Part shown: positions 55,205 through 63,659 of the stretch, one piece after another
How positions within the stretch are numbered: position 1 is the stretch's first letter
How the letters are laid out: the number at the start of each line of letters is the position of its first letter
NCBI RefSeq assembly: GCF_000757605.1
Contig: NZ_JQAK01000001.1
Span: 1,166,782 to 1,230,781, forward strand
Origin: Candidatus Paracaedibacter symbiosus
Lineage (GTDB): Bacteria > Pseudomonadota > Alphaproteobacteria > Paracaedibacterales > Paracaedibacteraceae
Length of the DNA stretch: 64,000 nt
Reading direction: 5' to 3'
Notes under the pieces: generated by a model
The model's input: the letters and a program-made list of their open reading frames with translations, nothing else
The model's database searches: none
What the model was told of the DNA's origin: nothing
Made by a program: the position numbers and the translations under genes

Positions 55205-55780
55205 ATGACAATTTTCGAGCAAAAGGAGCTCTTACGCCAAAAGATGCGTAAACTTCGTGATCAATGGCACCAGACCGTTAACCATAGTGTAGTTGAGCAG
55301 CAACTTGTAACGCATTTTCTCTCTCTTGATTTACTGCGGGAAGAGAGTGTGATTGCCGGCTATTGGGCCTATGGGTCGGAGATCTCAGTGTTGCCGCTCA
55401 TGCGGGAATTACAGGCACGGGGTTATCCCGTTGTGCTGCCGGCAGTCGCCGCATTTCAATCCCCTTTAGAATTTAGAAAATGGGACCCAGATCTTCCCTT
55501 AAAACAAGATCTTTTGGGGATTCCTTGCCCAGATGCGGGACAGCCAATTCTTCTTCCAACTATTCTTTTGGTGCCATTATTGGCCTTTGATAAAACGGGA
55601 GCACGTTTAGGGCAGGGTGGTGGTTTTTATGATGTCACCATTACCGGTTTACGCCAGAAACAACCAATCCACACAGTGGGTGCTGGTTATGCAACGCAGG
55701 AAATTAATTTAATACCAACCCTTGTAACTGATATTCATTTAGATTATATCATAACTGAAAAGGGCAGTTATGATATATAG
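55205..55780 (+). CDS. 5-formyltetrahydrofolate cyclo-ligase
   Basis: Converts 5-formyl-THF to methenyl-THF with ATP. 191 residues. LLRQKMRKLRDQW at the N-terminus, LLVPLLAFDKTGARLGQGGGFYD in the centre and VGAGYATQE near the end are family signatures. No 6S RNA, which often neighbours this gene, was recognised. Confidence 0.93.
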   Translation: MTIFEQKELLRQKMRKLRDQWHQTVNHSVVEQQLVTHFLSLDLLREESVIAGYWAYGSEISVLPLMRELQARGYPVVLPAVAAFQSPLEFRKWDPDLPLKQDLLGIPCPDAGQPILLPTILLVPLLAFDKTGARLGQGGGFYDVTITGLRQKQPIHTVGAGYATQEINLIPTLVTDIHLDYIITEKGSYDI

Positions 55781-55940
55781 ATATTTCAGTTTGTGGATAT
55801 AATAACCTGATTGTTGCTTTGGATGCCCTTTATATTCGGCCTCACAATAAACAAAAAATAATAATAAATTATTTGTAAATTAAAAGATTGAGAAGGCTAT
55901 ATTTATCCTGCTCAACTTTTAATAGAGAGAGCTTAATAAA

Positions 55941-56806
55941 ATGAACAAACTCATTAAAGACTTTTTTTATTTGATAAATACACCCCGTGCATCCTTGAAG
56001 AAAACTTTTTGCCCCCTCCGGATTTTAAAATATTAGCTGAAAAAAATTGTACTGATCCTCAACATCCAAAAAATATAAAACCATCTAATGTTTTTGATTC
56101 AAGAGTGGATTATTTAGCTTCTTTAGATCTCTTAAATAAATGCAGCACAGAGACCCGCCACATTAAAGAATTTATTATAAAAGCTATTTTCCCAGCTATT
56201 AAAAATAAATTTTCTTTTCTAGATGTCGGGGTAGGAAATGGCCAAATTACCCATAGTATTGCGAATCATTTCTCTAGTGTAACTCTGGTGGATCCGGTGG
56301 CTGAATCTCTGAAAAAAATTTCATTGCCATTAAAAAATCTGATAAAGATAAATAAATCTATTCTTGATGTTGATTTAAGTCCTCTTTCATTTGATTTTAT
56401 TCTTTTATCCCATGTTTTATATTATATACCTGAAAATAAATTCGCTCCTTTGTTGCAGCAATTATACGAGAGGCTTAACAAAGGCGGTTGTCTTTTGATA
56501 GTAATTTCAGAAGGACTTGAGAAAAAACAAATTATTGAGGATTTTGGAGGTCATGATTGGGGGTTGGAATCCCTAATTCTTGAGTGTTGCGATTTTACAA
56601 ATAATATCCAAACATATCATTCTACAGAGTTTCTTAGAATGGCAAATATAGAGAATTTGACATCTGCCGTTAGCATTTTCTTAGATGATGCTAATGTTGT
56701 TGCAAATGCCCAAAATTTAAAAAAATACTTGGAATCTTTTTATAAAGAAAATACTAATACTTATGAGATAAAATTATTACAAAAGTACTTTATGATAAAA
56801 AGATAG
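55941..56806 (+). CDS. SAM-dependent methyltransferase, frameshifted near its start
   Basis: Class I methyltransferase. The SAM-binding loop FLDVGVGNGQITHSIANHF is followed by TLVDPVAESLKK and FDFILLSHVLYYIPE. The main frame has only a TTG at 56009 as start. An ATG at 55941, after GAGAGAG, reads MNKLIKDFF and joins the main frame (DKYTPCILEENFLPPPDF) if the T7 run at 55962-55968 is read as T8, giving about 288 residues. It precedes the sensor kinase by 9 bp, so it is probably in the same operon. The substrate is unknown. Confidence 0.75.
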
Positions 56807-56815
56807 AGATTTCAG

Positions 56816-58080
56816 ATGGAGACTTTAAGTAAAAAATTTATTCAAAATGCGGAAAAAATAACAGAACATTCAGTTGCCTTAGGGTTTATATTATTAATTA
56901 GCTTTCCTTTTTTTATTTTTTTAATGTCTATTTTGTAAATCCTTCCCCTTATGAAAGCTTTATCTTGCGTCTAACCATTGCCTTTATGGGATTATTGCTT
57001 ATTATATGGAAAAAATTACCGTTGTCTTTGAGATGTTATTCTCCAGTTATTCTAAACATAATTATAGGTTTTGCTTTTCCCTTTTTCTTTAGTTTCATGT
57101 ATTTTAAAAATAATGGTGGGTCACTCTGGCAAGTCAATGAACTGGTAGCTTTAGTGGTATTAACCTTTTTTACAGACTGGATAACCTATGGGATAATTGT
57201 TATTTCAACAATTACTTGCGCCGGTATTTTTTATGTCATATTAACACCAGCTCCTGCTCTTCCCGAAAATATTATATCTGCATTTGGAAGCTATTCAGCT
57301 CCAATAATTTATTTTATTATTTTCAGACGCCAGAATGATAAACTTCACGATCAACAACTAAAAACTGTACGTGCCTTAAGCGCGGCCATTGCCCATGAAA
57401 TGCGCACTCCTTTATTGATTTTAAGCACAGTTGCCCATCGTTTGAGGAAACATCTTCCTCCTATTATAGAAGGTTGTCAAAAAGCAATTGAAACTAAAAT
57501 TGCCTCAGAGCGTACCAAGCGCAATATTATGTTAGTTCAAGATGCCCCTGATAGCATCCAGAATACGACACGGCGCACCTTTGTTATCATTGATATGTTG
57601 CTAATGAATCTTAAAGGAACTCAAAGTACAGAGATTGCATATGAAAGTTCTCTTAGTCTTTGTATAGAAGAGGCATTAAAAGAATACCCATTTCAAGGGA
57701 ATGAAAAAAATCTCGTTAAATGGCAGCGAGGCAATGATTTTAAGTTTAAAGGTCACTCTTTAATGATTAAGCATGTGCTTTTTAACTTATTGAAAAACGC
57801 CTTATATTATGTCAAGGCAGCAGGGAAGGGAACAATTACAGTTTGGCTTGAGACAGGAGAAAAATATAATACTCTCCATTTCAAGGATACGGGTAAAGGA
57901 ATTTCTGCCGAAATGCTCCCCCATATTTTTGACCAATTTTTTACAAGACGTAAGTATGGGGTTGGAATCGGACTTGCATTTTGTCGTCAAGTCATGGAAG
58001 ATTTGAATGGGTCAATTAGGTGTAACTCCATTAAGGGTGAGTACACCCATTTTATCCTCTCTTTCCCCAAAACTTTGTAG
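56816..58080 (+). CDS. CqsS/LqsS-like membrane sensor histidine kinase, frameshifted in the first helix
   Basis: The intact frame begins at a TTG (56965) inside a membrane domain. An ATG at 56816 reads METLSKKFIQNAEKITEHSVALG, then meets two T7 runs (56908-56914, 56916-56922). One extra T joins the frames (FVNPSPYESFILRLTIAFMG), giving about 422 residues with a polytopic sensor domain whose PYE-x2-x-LR segment resembles CqsS/LqsS autoinducer sensors. The kinase core is complete: H-box AIAHEMRTPL, N-box FNLLKNALYYV, DTGKGIS and GVGIGLAFCRQVM. The response regulator follows directly. Confidence 0.8.
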
Positions 58081-58089
58081 GTGATTGTA

Positions 58090-59085
58090 ATGAAATTTAT
58101 TCCAGCGTTTTATTTTCCCACAACAGTTCATTTGGTTGATGATGAATACGAATTCTTAAAAGAAATGAAATGGACGCTTGATCCTTCTGTTGCCACGTAC
58201 AATATTTTCCCAGATCCACAAGTCGTATTAGAGCATATAGGTGCTCAACAGGGAGAAGGAACCTACATCAATCAATGGCTCAAAGAAGGGGAGATGGGGT
58301 CTATTGTGGCCCAAGTTTATGATCTGTATAAACAGATTTATAGCTTGCAAAGGTTTTCTCAAGTTTCTACGGTGGTCGTGGACTACGACATGCCATTAAT
58401 GAACGGGCTGGAGCTATGTGAAAAGATTACTTCACCTCATATTCAGAAAATCTTGTTAACAGGGGCAGCTGATGATAATTTGGCGATTCATGCCTTTAAT
58501 AAAGGGTTGATCCACGGCTTTATTCGTAAGCACGATCCAAATGTTATTCAATTGTTGGAGGAATTTATCAAAAAAGGTCAACAACAATTCTTCCAATCGC
58601 TCACAAAAACATATATGACGGCCGTCACCATGGATCGCGAGAATACATTTTTACTCCAGCCTGAATTTGTCAAATTATTTGAGCGATTGGTCCGCGAAAA
58701 TAAGGTTACGGAATATTATCTGAAAGATCACACCGGTCAATTTATTTTCCTCAATGAAAAGGGTGAAATGGGAGCATTGTTTGTCTATCAAGCTGAGGTT
58801 GTTGATATTATTAACCACGAATTGATTACACAAGCACAACGATTCCAAGGCGAGAATGCACAGTTTGATAGATTATTAAAGGATCTAAAAAATCGCAAGA
58901 AAATGGTCGTGGAAAATTGCTTTGAAGAACAAATGATTTTTACAGACCCAGAGATTTTGCTTGCCAATGCTCACGAAGTGCATGGTCTAGAGGGAGTCCC
59001 GGGCTGCTACTGGTTTTTAATGCCATTTAAAAACTCCACCAATGCTATTGTTTCCTGGGAGAAATTTCGTTATCAAGAAGAGTAA
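58090..59085 (+). CDS. LqsR-like response regulator
   Basis: 331 residues from the ATG at 58090 (AGGTG just upstream; a GTG at 58081 is also open). The receiver domain is unusual: VHLVDDEYEFL, then a roughly 50-residue insertion, then the phospho-acceptor in VVVDYDMPLMNGLELCEKI, ILLTGAADD and the lysine in GFIRKHDP. The C-terminal 170 residues have no HTH and may be a PAS-like domain (YYLKDHTGQFIFLNEKGEMGALF). The layout fits the Legionella LqsR type. It starts 9 bp after the kinase stop. Confidence 0.8.
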   Translation: MKFIPAFYFPTTVHLVDDEYEFLKEMKWTLDPSVATYNIFPDPQVVLEHIGAQQGEGTYINQWLKEGEMGSIVAQVYDLYKQIYSLQRFSQVSTVVVDYDMPLMNGLELCEKITSPHIQKILLTGAADDNLAIHAFNKGLIHGFIRKHDPNVIQLLEEFIKKGQQQFFQSLTKTYMTAVTMDRENTFLLQPEFVKLFERLVRENKVTEYYLKDHTGQFIFLNEKGEMGALFVYQAEVVDIINHELITQAQRFQGENAQFDRLLKDLKNRKKMVVENCFEEQMIFTDPEILLANAHEVHGLEGVPGCYWFLMPFKNSTNAIVSWEKFRYQEE

Positions 59086-59128
59086 CCTTCAGTTTTTAAA
59101 CCTGAGGGGGCTTATTAGTTGACGGTTT

Positions 59129-59389
59129 ATACGGAACTGCACCCCATCCATACGACAGCAGAAACGTAAGATGTACCGTTTCAAATCGCCACCCTTAACC
59201 CAACGATTCTTATCGTGCCATGGGGCAATCAACAATCTATTTAAAGTTGGGCGTTATAAGCAATCTGTCAATAACTACAGACAAGCTTTTAAGAATGCTA
59301 TGAGCAAATTGGCATTCTGTGACCCAACAGAACCATTGTGCCTAAAATTTGAAAGAAAGGGTTTGTTTACACCTTTGTTTGGACATTAA
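59129..59389 (+). pseudogene. IS6-family transposase C-terminal remnant
   Basis: The frame before and after the ATG at 59171 reads NCTPSIRRQQKRKMYRFKSP, then TQRFLSCHGAINNLFKVGRY, which resembles the C-terminal block of IS6-type transposases (AEN-x-RRRE-x-M-x-RFKS ... QRFLS-x-H-x2-I-NLF). The catalytic DDE region is missing and a stop lies just upstream, so it is a dead fragment. No flanking inverted repeats were recognised. Confidence 0.6.
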
Positions 59390-59470
59390 TTAGTTAAGTT
59401 GATGATGCCGTTTATTTTTAGTTAAATTGCTAAAATGAAAAAAAATTTTATGCATTTTAAAAACGGCTAT

Positions 59471-59497
59471 AAAAGGGTGAATTTAAGCGATTCACCC
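59471..59497 (-). terminator. Intrinsic terminator at the end of the ATP synthase F0 operon
   Basis: On the minus strand GGGTGAAT pairs with ATTCACCC across a 7-nt loop (CGCTTAA), followed by TTTT. The stop codon of atpF (59492-59494) lies inside the stem. Confidence 0.75.
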
Positions 59498-60028
59498 TAA
59501 ATTAGAAATTTTTTTTTGAGCCATTTCGTCATCATTCAGTGCTGTTTTGCTATGAAATAACTGATCTAACTTACTTAAGAAATGATCATTAATCGTTATC
59601 TGAGTTTGTTGAGATAAGTGAGTACTAAATAGCGATTCAAGGGTTTTAGCAACTTGGTCTGTGACGTGTTGAGTTAATTCATGCATGACTTCGGTACGTA
59701 CCCGATCAATTTGTGAATCTGCATTAATGGCTCGATTTTGCATCATTTTATTAAATTCAATTTCAGCTTGATGTTGTATTTCTTCAATTTGGTGCTGAGT
59801 CCGTTTAAATATTTCCTGAACTTCCTGTTCAATCAATGCCCCGTATTTCTTCTCATAAGCATGTTTTTCTTGCGCTGCCTTGAGAGAGTTAAGCGCATTT
59901 TCAACTGTTTTAGAAACAGTAATTATTTGGTCATCCAGCATTTTCAAGGATTTTTTATAGCCAAATTTAAATGCAATTCCCGTAAAACCAATAAAGCAAA
60001 TAAAGAGAATAAAGCTGGCATCAAACAT
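59492..60028 (-). CDS. atpF: ATP synthase F0 subunit b
   Basis: Peripheral-stalk subunit, 178 residues. N-terminal membrane helix (FDASFILFICFIGFTGIAFKFGYKK), then a long charged coiled coil. The ATG at 60028 has AGGTG eight bases upstream and is preferred over a GTG three codons before it. It overlaps the b' gene by 8 bp. Last gene of the atpI-atpB-atpE-b'-b operon; the F1 genes are not in this window, as is usual in alphaproteobacteria. Confidence 0.88.
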   Translation of the reverse strand: MFDASFILFICFIGFTGIAFKFGYKKSLKMLDDQIITVSKTVENALNSLKAAQEKHAYEKKYGALIEQEVQEIFKRTQHQIEEIQHQAEIEFNKMMQNRAINADSQIDRVRTEVMHELTQHVTDQVAKTLESLFSTHLSQQTQITINDHFLSKLDQLFHSKTALNDDEMAQKKISNLG

Positions 60029-60518
60029 GGGTATCACCTGTTTTTATGGTTTTAAAGGCTTTGTTAACAGCGGTGGTAGGGACAGATGTATTAGTAACTT
60101 TAAAAAATATAGTTTCAACTAAATGGCTGATAAGCTCTTGCGAGCTGTTTAATATTTCTTGTTTCTGTTGAAACAACTTCTTTGAAAGTTCTTGTAATTC
60201 TAACTGCAATTTATGATCAAATTCGCGGAGCTTCTCGTGGCGATGACATGTTAGATCATAAATAGCCTGGTGGAGGTGCTGCGAGGCATCATGACGCGCT
60301 TGGCTTAAATGCTGAATACTATTTTGATGGAGCTCTTCTGCTTCGGCCAAAAGCTTTTTTGCGGCCATTGTGTGCTCTTCAAGAACCTTCGTCCGGTGGT
60401 GTAAACTAAGACCAATGCGAGGTGCTATAAAGGTCGCCATAAAGACGCACAGAATACCAAAACAGACGACTAACCAAAAAATTTGCGAGGCATAGGTGGA
60501 AATGTCTAATTGTGGCAT
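60021..60518 (-). CDS. ATP synthase F0 subunit b'
   Basis: Second stalk subunit typical of alphaproteobacteria and phototrophs, 165 residues. MPQLDISTYASQIFWLVVCFGILCVFMATFIAPRI gives the conserved N-terminal helix with FWL; the remainder is coiled coil. Lies between atpE and atpF. Named atpG or atpF' in different annotations. Confidence 0.92.
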   Translation of the reverse strand: MPQLDISTYASQIFWLVVCFGILCVFMATFIAPRIGLSLHHRTKVLEEHTMAAKKLLAEAEELHQNSIQHLSQARHDASQHLHQAIYDLTCHRHEKLREFDHKLQLELQELSKKLFQQKQEILNSSQELISHLVETIFFKVTNTSVPTTAVNKAFKTIKTGDTHV

Positions 60519-60535
60519 TCTGGCTTCTCCTTAAA

Positions 60536-60760
60536 CTAGCTAAACAAAATAAGCATTGCAGTGACAAATGCCATTAAAGCGATGGATTCTGTCAACGCAA
60601 AGCCTAACAAACCAACCGGCATTAGCTCACCTTTAGCAGATGGGTTGCGGGCAATGGAAGTAATTAAGTTTGAAAAAATGTTTCCAAGACCAATACCAAC
60701 ACCGAATAGAGCGATAACCGCCATTCCAGCGCCAATCATTTTTGCAGCTGCTAAATCCAT
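60536..60760 (-). CDS. atpE: ATP synthase F0 subunit c
   Basis: Rotor ring subunit, 74 residues, a two-helix hairpin. Loop ARNPSAK joins the helices; the ion-binding glutamate is in FALTESIALMAF. The residue pattern fits proton rather than sodium coupling. Confidence 0.97.
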   Translation of the reverse strand: MDLAAAKMIGAGMAVIALFGVGIGLGNIFSNLITSIARNPSAKGELMPVGLLGFALTESIALMAFVTAMLILFS

Positions 60761-60780
60761 TTTCGTATCCTTTTTAAAAA

Positions 60781-61518
60781 TTAATGTAAATTTATAGCAT
60801 CATTTAAATATATGCACGTCAATACTGTAAATACATAAGCTTGTAAAAGAGCGACCAAAAATTCAAATGCGATTACAGCAAAGTTAATCACAAATGGCAA
60901 AATGGCGAGAGGAAACAAGCTTGTTCCTGCAAGTAAGATCACAAATCCGGCAAAGATCTTTAACATCACATGGCCGGCGACCATGTTGGCAAAAAGGCGC
61001 ACGGAAAGGCTTACAGGTCTGGTAAAATAGGACATAATTTCAACGGGAATCAATAAAGGCGCGATGTAAAGTGGTGTGCCTTCAGGAAAAAATAGTCTAA
61101 AGAAATGAACCCCATGTTTAACAAGGCCAATAATTGTTACGCCAATAAAAACAATCATCGCCATAGCGAAGGTGACGACAATGTGACTGGTAAAGGTAAA
61201 GCCATAAGGAATCATTCCCAAGCAATTGCCCATCAAGACAAACATGAAGATGCTTAATATATAAGGGGTATAGCTCAAGCCTTTCTCACCGACATTTTCA
61301 CGAATCAGATTTTGAACAAAGCTGAAAATACTCTCACCAATATATTGTAGACGGCCTGGGACGAGCTGTGAATTTCTGCTAGCGGCACCAAGAAATAGAA
61401 TGGGCAGCACCGTTGCCAACAGCATAAACAAGGCAGAGTTGGTAAAGGAGAGATCATACCCTCCCACTTCAAAGTGGACTAAAGGGTGAATCATAAATTG
61501 GTGTAGTGGATCAATCAT
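60781..61518 (-). CDS. atpB: ATP synthase F0 subunit a
   Basis: Stator channel subunit, 245 residues with about five to six helices. The essential arginine is in SVRLFANMVAGH, and FEFLVALLQAYVFTVLTCIYL is the conserved C-terminal helix pair. Overlaps the atpI stop by 8 bp. Confidence 0.97.
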   Translation of the reverse strand: MIDPLHQFMIHPLVHFEVGGYDLSFTNSALFMLLATVLPILFLGAASRNSQLVPGRLQYIGESIFSFVQNLIRENVGEKGLSYTPYILSIFMFVLMGNCLGMIPYGFTFTSHIVVTFAMAMIVFIGVTIIGLVKHGVHFFRLFFPEGTPLYIAPLLIPVEIMSYFTRPVSLSVRLFANMVAGHVMLKIFAGFVILLAGTSLFPLAILPFVINFAVIAFEFLVALLQAYVFTVLTCIYLNDAINLH

Positions 61519-61777
61519 CTGACGACCTATCTTTCTTAACGCTATCTGAGTTTACCTTAGACTGGTCGTGGCGGGCAAGTCTAAAAATATTACGAAATCC
61601 AGCGCCTGCGCCTAAAAGAATAAAAATAATGAGACCCCACGGTTTTGTGCTGAAATAATGATCAATAACATACCCAAGCAGCACACCCACAAAAATGCCG
61701 GAGACAAATTCAATGCCAACACGATAAGCAAGGTGATAATTTTTTGTGGGGCCTTGTTTTTCTTTGTTATCTGACAT
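61511..61777 (-). CDS. atpI: ATP synthase protein I
   Basis: 88-residue two-helix protein that helps assemble the c-ring. VGIEFVSGIFVGVLLGYVIDHYF and PWGLIIFILLGAGAGFRNIFR are the helices; both ends are charged. First gene of the F0 operon. Confidence 0.88.
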   Translation of the reverse strand: MSDNKEKQGPTKNYHLAYRVGIEFVSGIFVGVLLGYVIDHYFSTKPWGLIIFILLGAGAGFRNIFRLARHDQSKVNSDSVKKDRSSDD

Positions 61778-61904
61778 ATATTTATCCCATTAAAGCGGTC
61801 AATTTTCCGCAATTACTCTGATCTTGCCTTGCCAAAGCTTTCGTTTGTAAACCTTCTTTAGTTTGGAACGTAACACGAAATAAAATTTAGGTAAATTTTT
61901 ATTA

Positions 61905-62419
61905 ATGATTTCTCTATCTATTTTTGAAAAAAAATTATAATATCTGATTCTTCCCAGTGGTGGGAAAGTGAAATCTCGCATCCAATTGGGCTTCTTCATG
62001 TGGTTGGTATAGGAGATGCGCTCGTCGGTATTGGCCTTAAGCAACAGATGAAACGTATCCAGCGGTATCTTGACTCTGAAAAAATCAATTGGATGAAACG
62101 TCAATTGTTATGGGATGAGGTTATGTCATTTCAAAAGATTGTAACTCTTGGCACCCCATTTCAGGCGACCGTGTGGCAGGCATTGCTTGAGATTCCTCTT
62201 GGGGCACTTCAAACCTATTCAGATATAGCAGCCCGAATCGGTCATCCTAAAGCTATACGTGCTGTGGGGACATCAATTGGCGCTAATCCACTGTCAATCC
62301 TTATCCCTTGTCACCGTGTGGTGCCTAAATCAGGCGGGATAGGTCAATACTATTGGGGCGCAAAGGTTAAACAACAACTGCTTGATTTAGAGGCGAGCTC
62401 TAATAATATGAGCCGATAA
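61905..62419 (+). CDS. ogt: Methylated-DNA--protein-cysteine methyltransferase, frameshifted near its start
   Basis: O6-alkylguanine repair protein. The active-site cysteine is in IPCHRV; GTPFQATVWQALLEIPLGALQTYSDIAARIG and AVGTSIGANPLSI are standard MGMT segments. The intact frame has only a GTG at 62000, inside the N-terminal domain. An ATG at 61905 reads MISLSIFE and joins the frame (KKIIISDSSQWWESEISHPIGLL) if the A8 run at 61927-61934 is read as A9, giving about 171 residues. As it stands a TGA falls at that run. Confidence 0.82.
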
Positions 62420-62429
62420 ATTGCTCTAC

Positions 62430-63305
62430 CTACAAAATTTCTTTCACATCATGGATATTTTTGAGCAGATAAAAGCGCATTTTACGCAAGGATCGCGCTT
62501 CTAATTGGCGGACTCGCTCTTTGCTAATGCGCATGATCGTGCCAATAGCCTCCAGAGTCATCGGATTTTCAGAGAGGTGACGCGACAGAATAATCTGACG
62601 TTCGCGGGGCGTTAAGTTGCGCAAAGCTGATTTAATCCAGTGGTTGCGAACGGTAGCATCGAAGAGATCAGAAGCTACATTTTCTGGGTTTGGTCGGATA
62701 TCAGGGATGGAGTCAAGCCACTCTTCAGCGCCACCTTCGCTCATGGGACTACTTAAGGATAAATCGTGAGCCGCAAGGCGGTTTTCCATATCTTCTACTT
62801 CGCGGATCGAAACATTAAGATTTTCAGCGATTTTCTCCCGATCTTCTGGCTGCATGGTTTCTGCCGTGACATTTGCTAATTGCGCGCGTAATCGCCGTAA
62901 GTTGAAAAACAATTGCTTTTGGGCGGCAGTGGAGCCTGTCCGAACGATCGACCAGTTGCGCAAGACATAATCTTGAATGCTAGAGCGAATCCACCATTTC
63001 GCATAGGTAGAAAAACGAACACCCCGTTCTGGTTCGAAGCGGGTTGCAGCCTGCATCAATCCCAAGTTTCCCTCTTGAATCAAATCCCCCATAGGTAATC
63101 CATAATGACGAAATCGGACTGCAGCAGAGACAACAAGCCGTGAATAAGCCCGAATCATGAGGTGTAAAGCTTTTTCATCGTGCTGATCATGCCAGGCAGA
63201 AGCAAGCGTCAATTCATCTTCACGGCTTAAAATAGGTTCGCGCATGACTTCACGCACATAAGTTAGATCTGCCTTGTGAGTCTCGTCATTAGTAAATGCT
63301 GTCAT
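62430..63305 (-). CDS. rpoH: RNA polymerase heat-shock sigma factor RpoH
   Basis: Sigma-32-type factor, 291 residues. Region 2 DLIQEGNLGLMQAATRFEPERGVRFSTYAKWWIR, the RpoH box QKQLFFNLRRL, and region 4 LTPRERQIILSRHL ... SKERVRQLEARSLRKMR are all present. The frame is open 20 codons further upstream, but the ATG at 63305 has GAGAGAAG upstream and matches the usual MT-x-NDE start. With hrcA at 22.5 kb this gives two heat-shock control systems. Convergent with ogt, 10 bp apart. Confidence 0.94.
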   Translation of the reverse strand: MTAFTNDETHKADLTYVREVMREPILSREDELTLASAWHDQHDEKALHLMIRAYSRLVVSAAVRFRHYGLPMGDLIQEGNLGLMQAATRFEPERGVRFSTYAKWWIRSSIQDYVLRNWSIVRTGSTAAQKQLFFNLRRLRAQLANVTAETMQPEDREKIAENLNVSIREVEDMENRLAAHDLSLSSPMSEGGAEEWLDSIPDIRPNPENVASDLFDATVRNHWIKSALRNLTPRERQIILSRHLSENPMTLEAIGTIMRISKERVRQLEARSLRKMRFYLLKNIHDVKEIL

Positions 63306-63659
63306 TGGTTTCTTCTCTCGGGGGCTTGAAAGCTGGCGTTTCCCATCGTTTAAGAGTATCAGCAAAGGGGTAAAGAAGAGGTTAAAGTGGAGGGAGATAG
63401 CGTCAAATAAGTCCTCAGGAGGTGCAAAAATGAATAAAAATATGAAGCCGTAAGGCCATGGGCGACTAGGTTCTCTTGCTCAGAGTCGAGGCAAAGATGT
63501 TCCAAAATATTTCTCGCCAATAAGATCAAAACAACCGCAGACTCAATTTTAGGCAAAAAATGACCACATATGAAGGCGCCATAATTCGGGATTTTCAAGT
63601 TATTTAGGTATGAAAAAGCCACCTATGAAAAGGTGGCTCGTAGTTAGAAAAAAGAGAAG
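63306..63659. other. Intergenic region upstream of rpoH
   Basis: 354 bp between rpoH and the CarD gene. It holds the CarD terminator (63613-63639) and presumably the rpoH promoter. An open frame (63359-63622, minus) is judged non-coding. A weak trace of the dispersed repeat (AGGTTCTCTTGC, about 63468-63479) is possible. Confidence 0.45.
63613..63639 (-). terminator. Intrinsic terminator after the CarD gene
   Basis: On the minus strand AGCCACC pairs with GGTGGCT across an 8-nt loop and TTTTT follows. It lies about 20 bp past the CarD stop. Confidence 0.85.

Noticed and set aside
59094-59113. CCTTCAG/CTGAGGG hairpin after the response regulator
   Set aside because: Plausible fold but no T-tract follows, so not listed as a terminator.
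63359-63622. 87-codon minus-strand frame upstream of rpoH
   Set aside because: Covers the CarD terminator hairpin and the rpoH promoter area; composition not protein-like.
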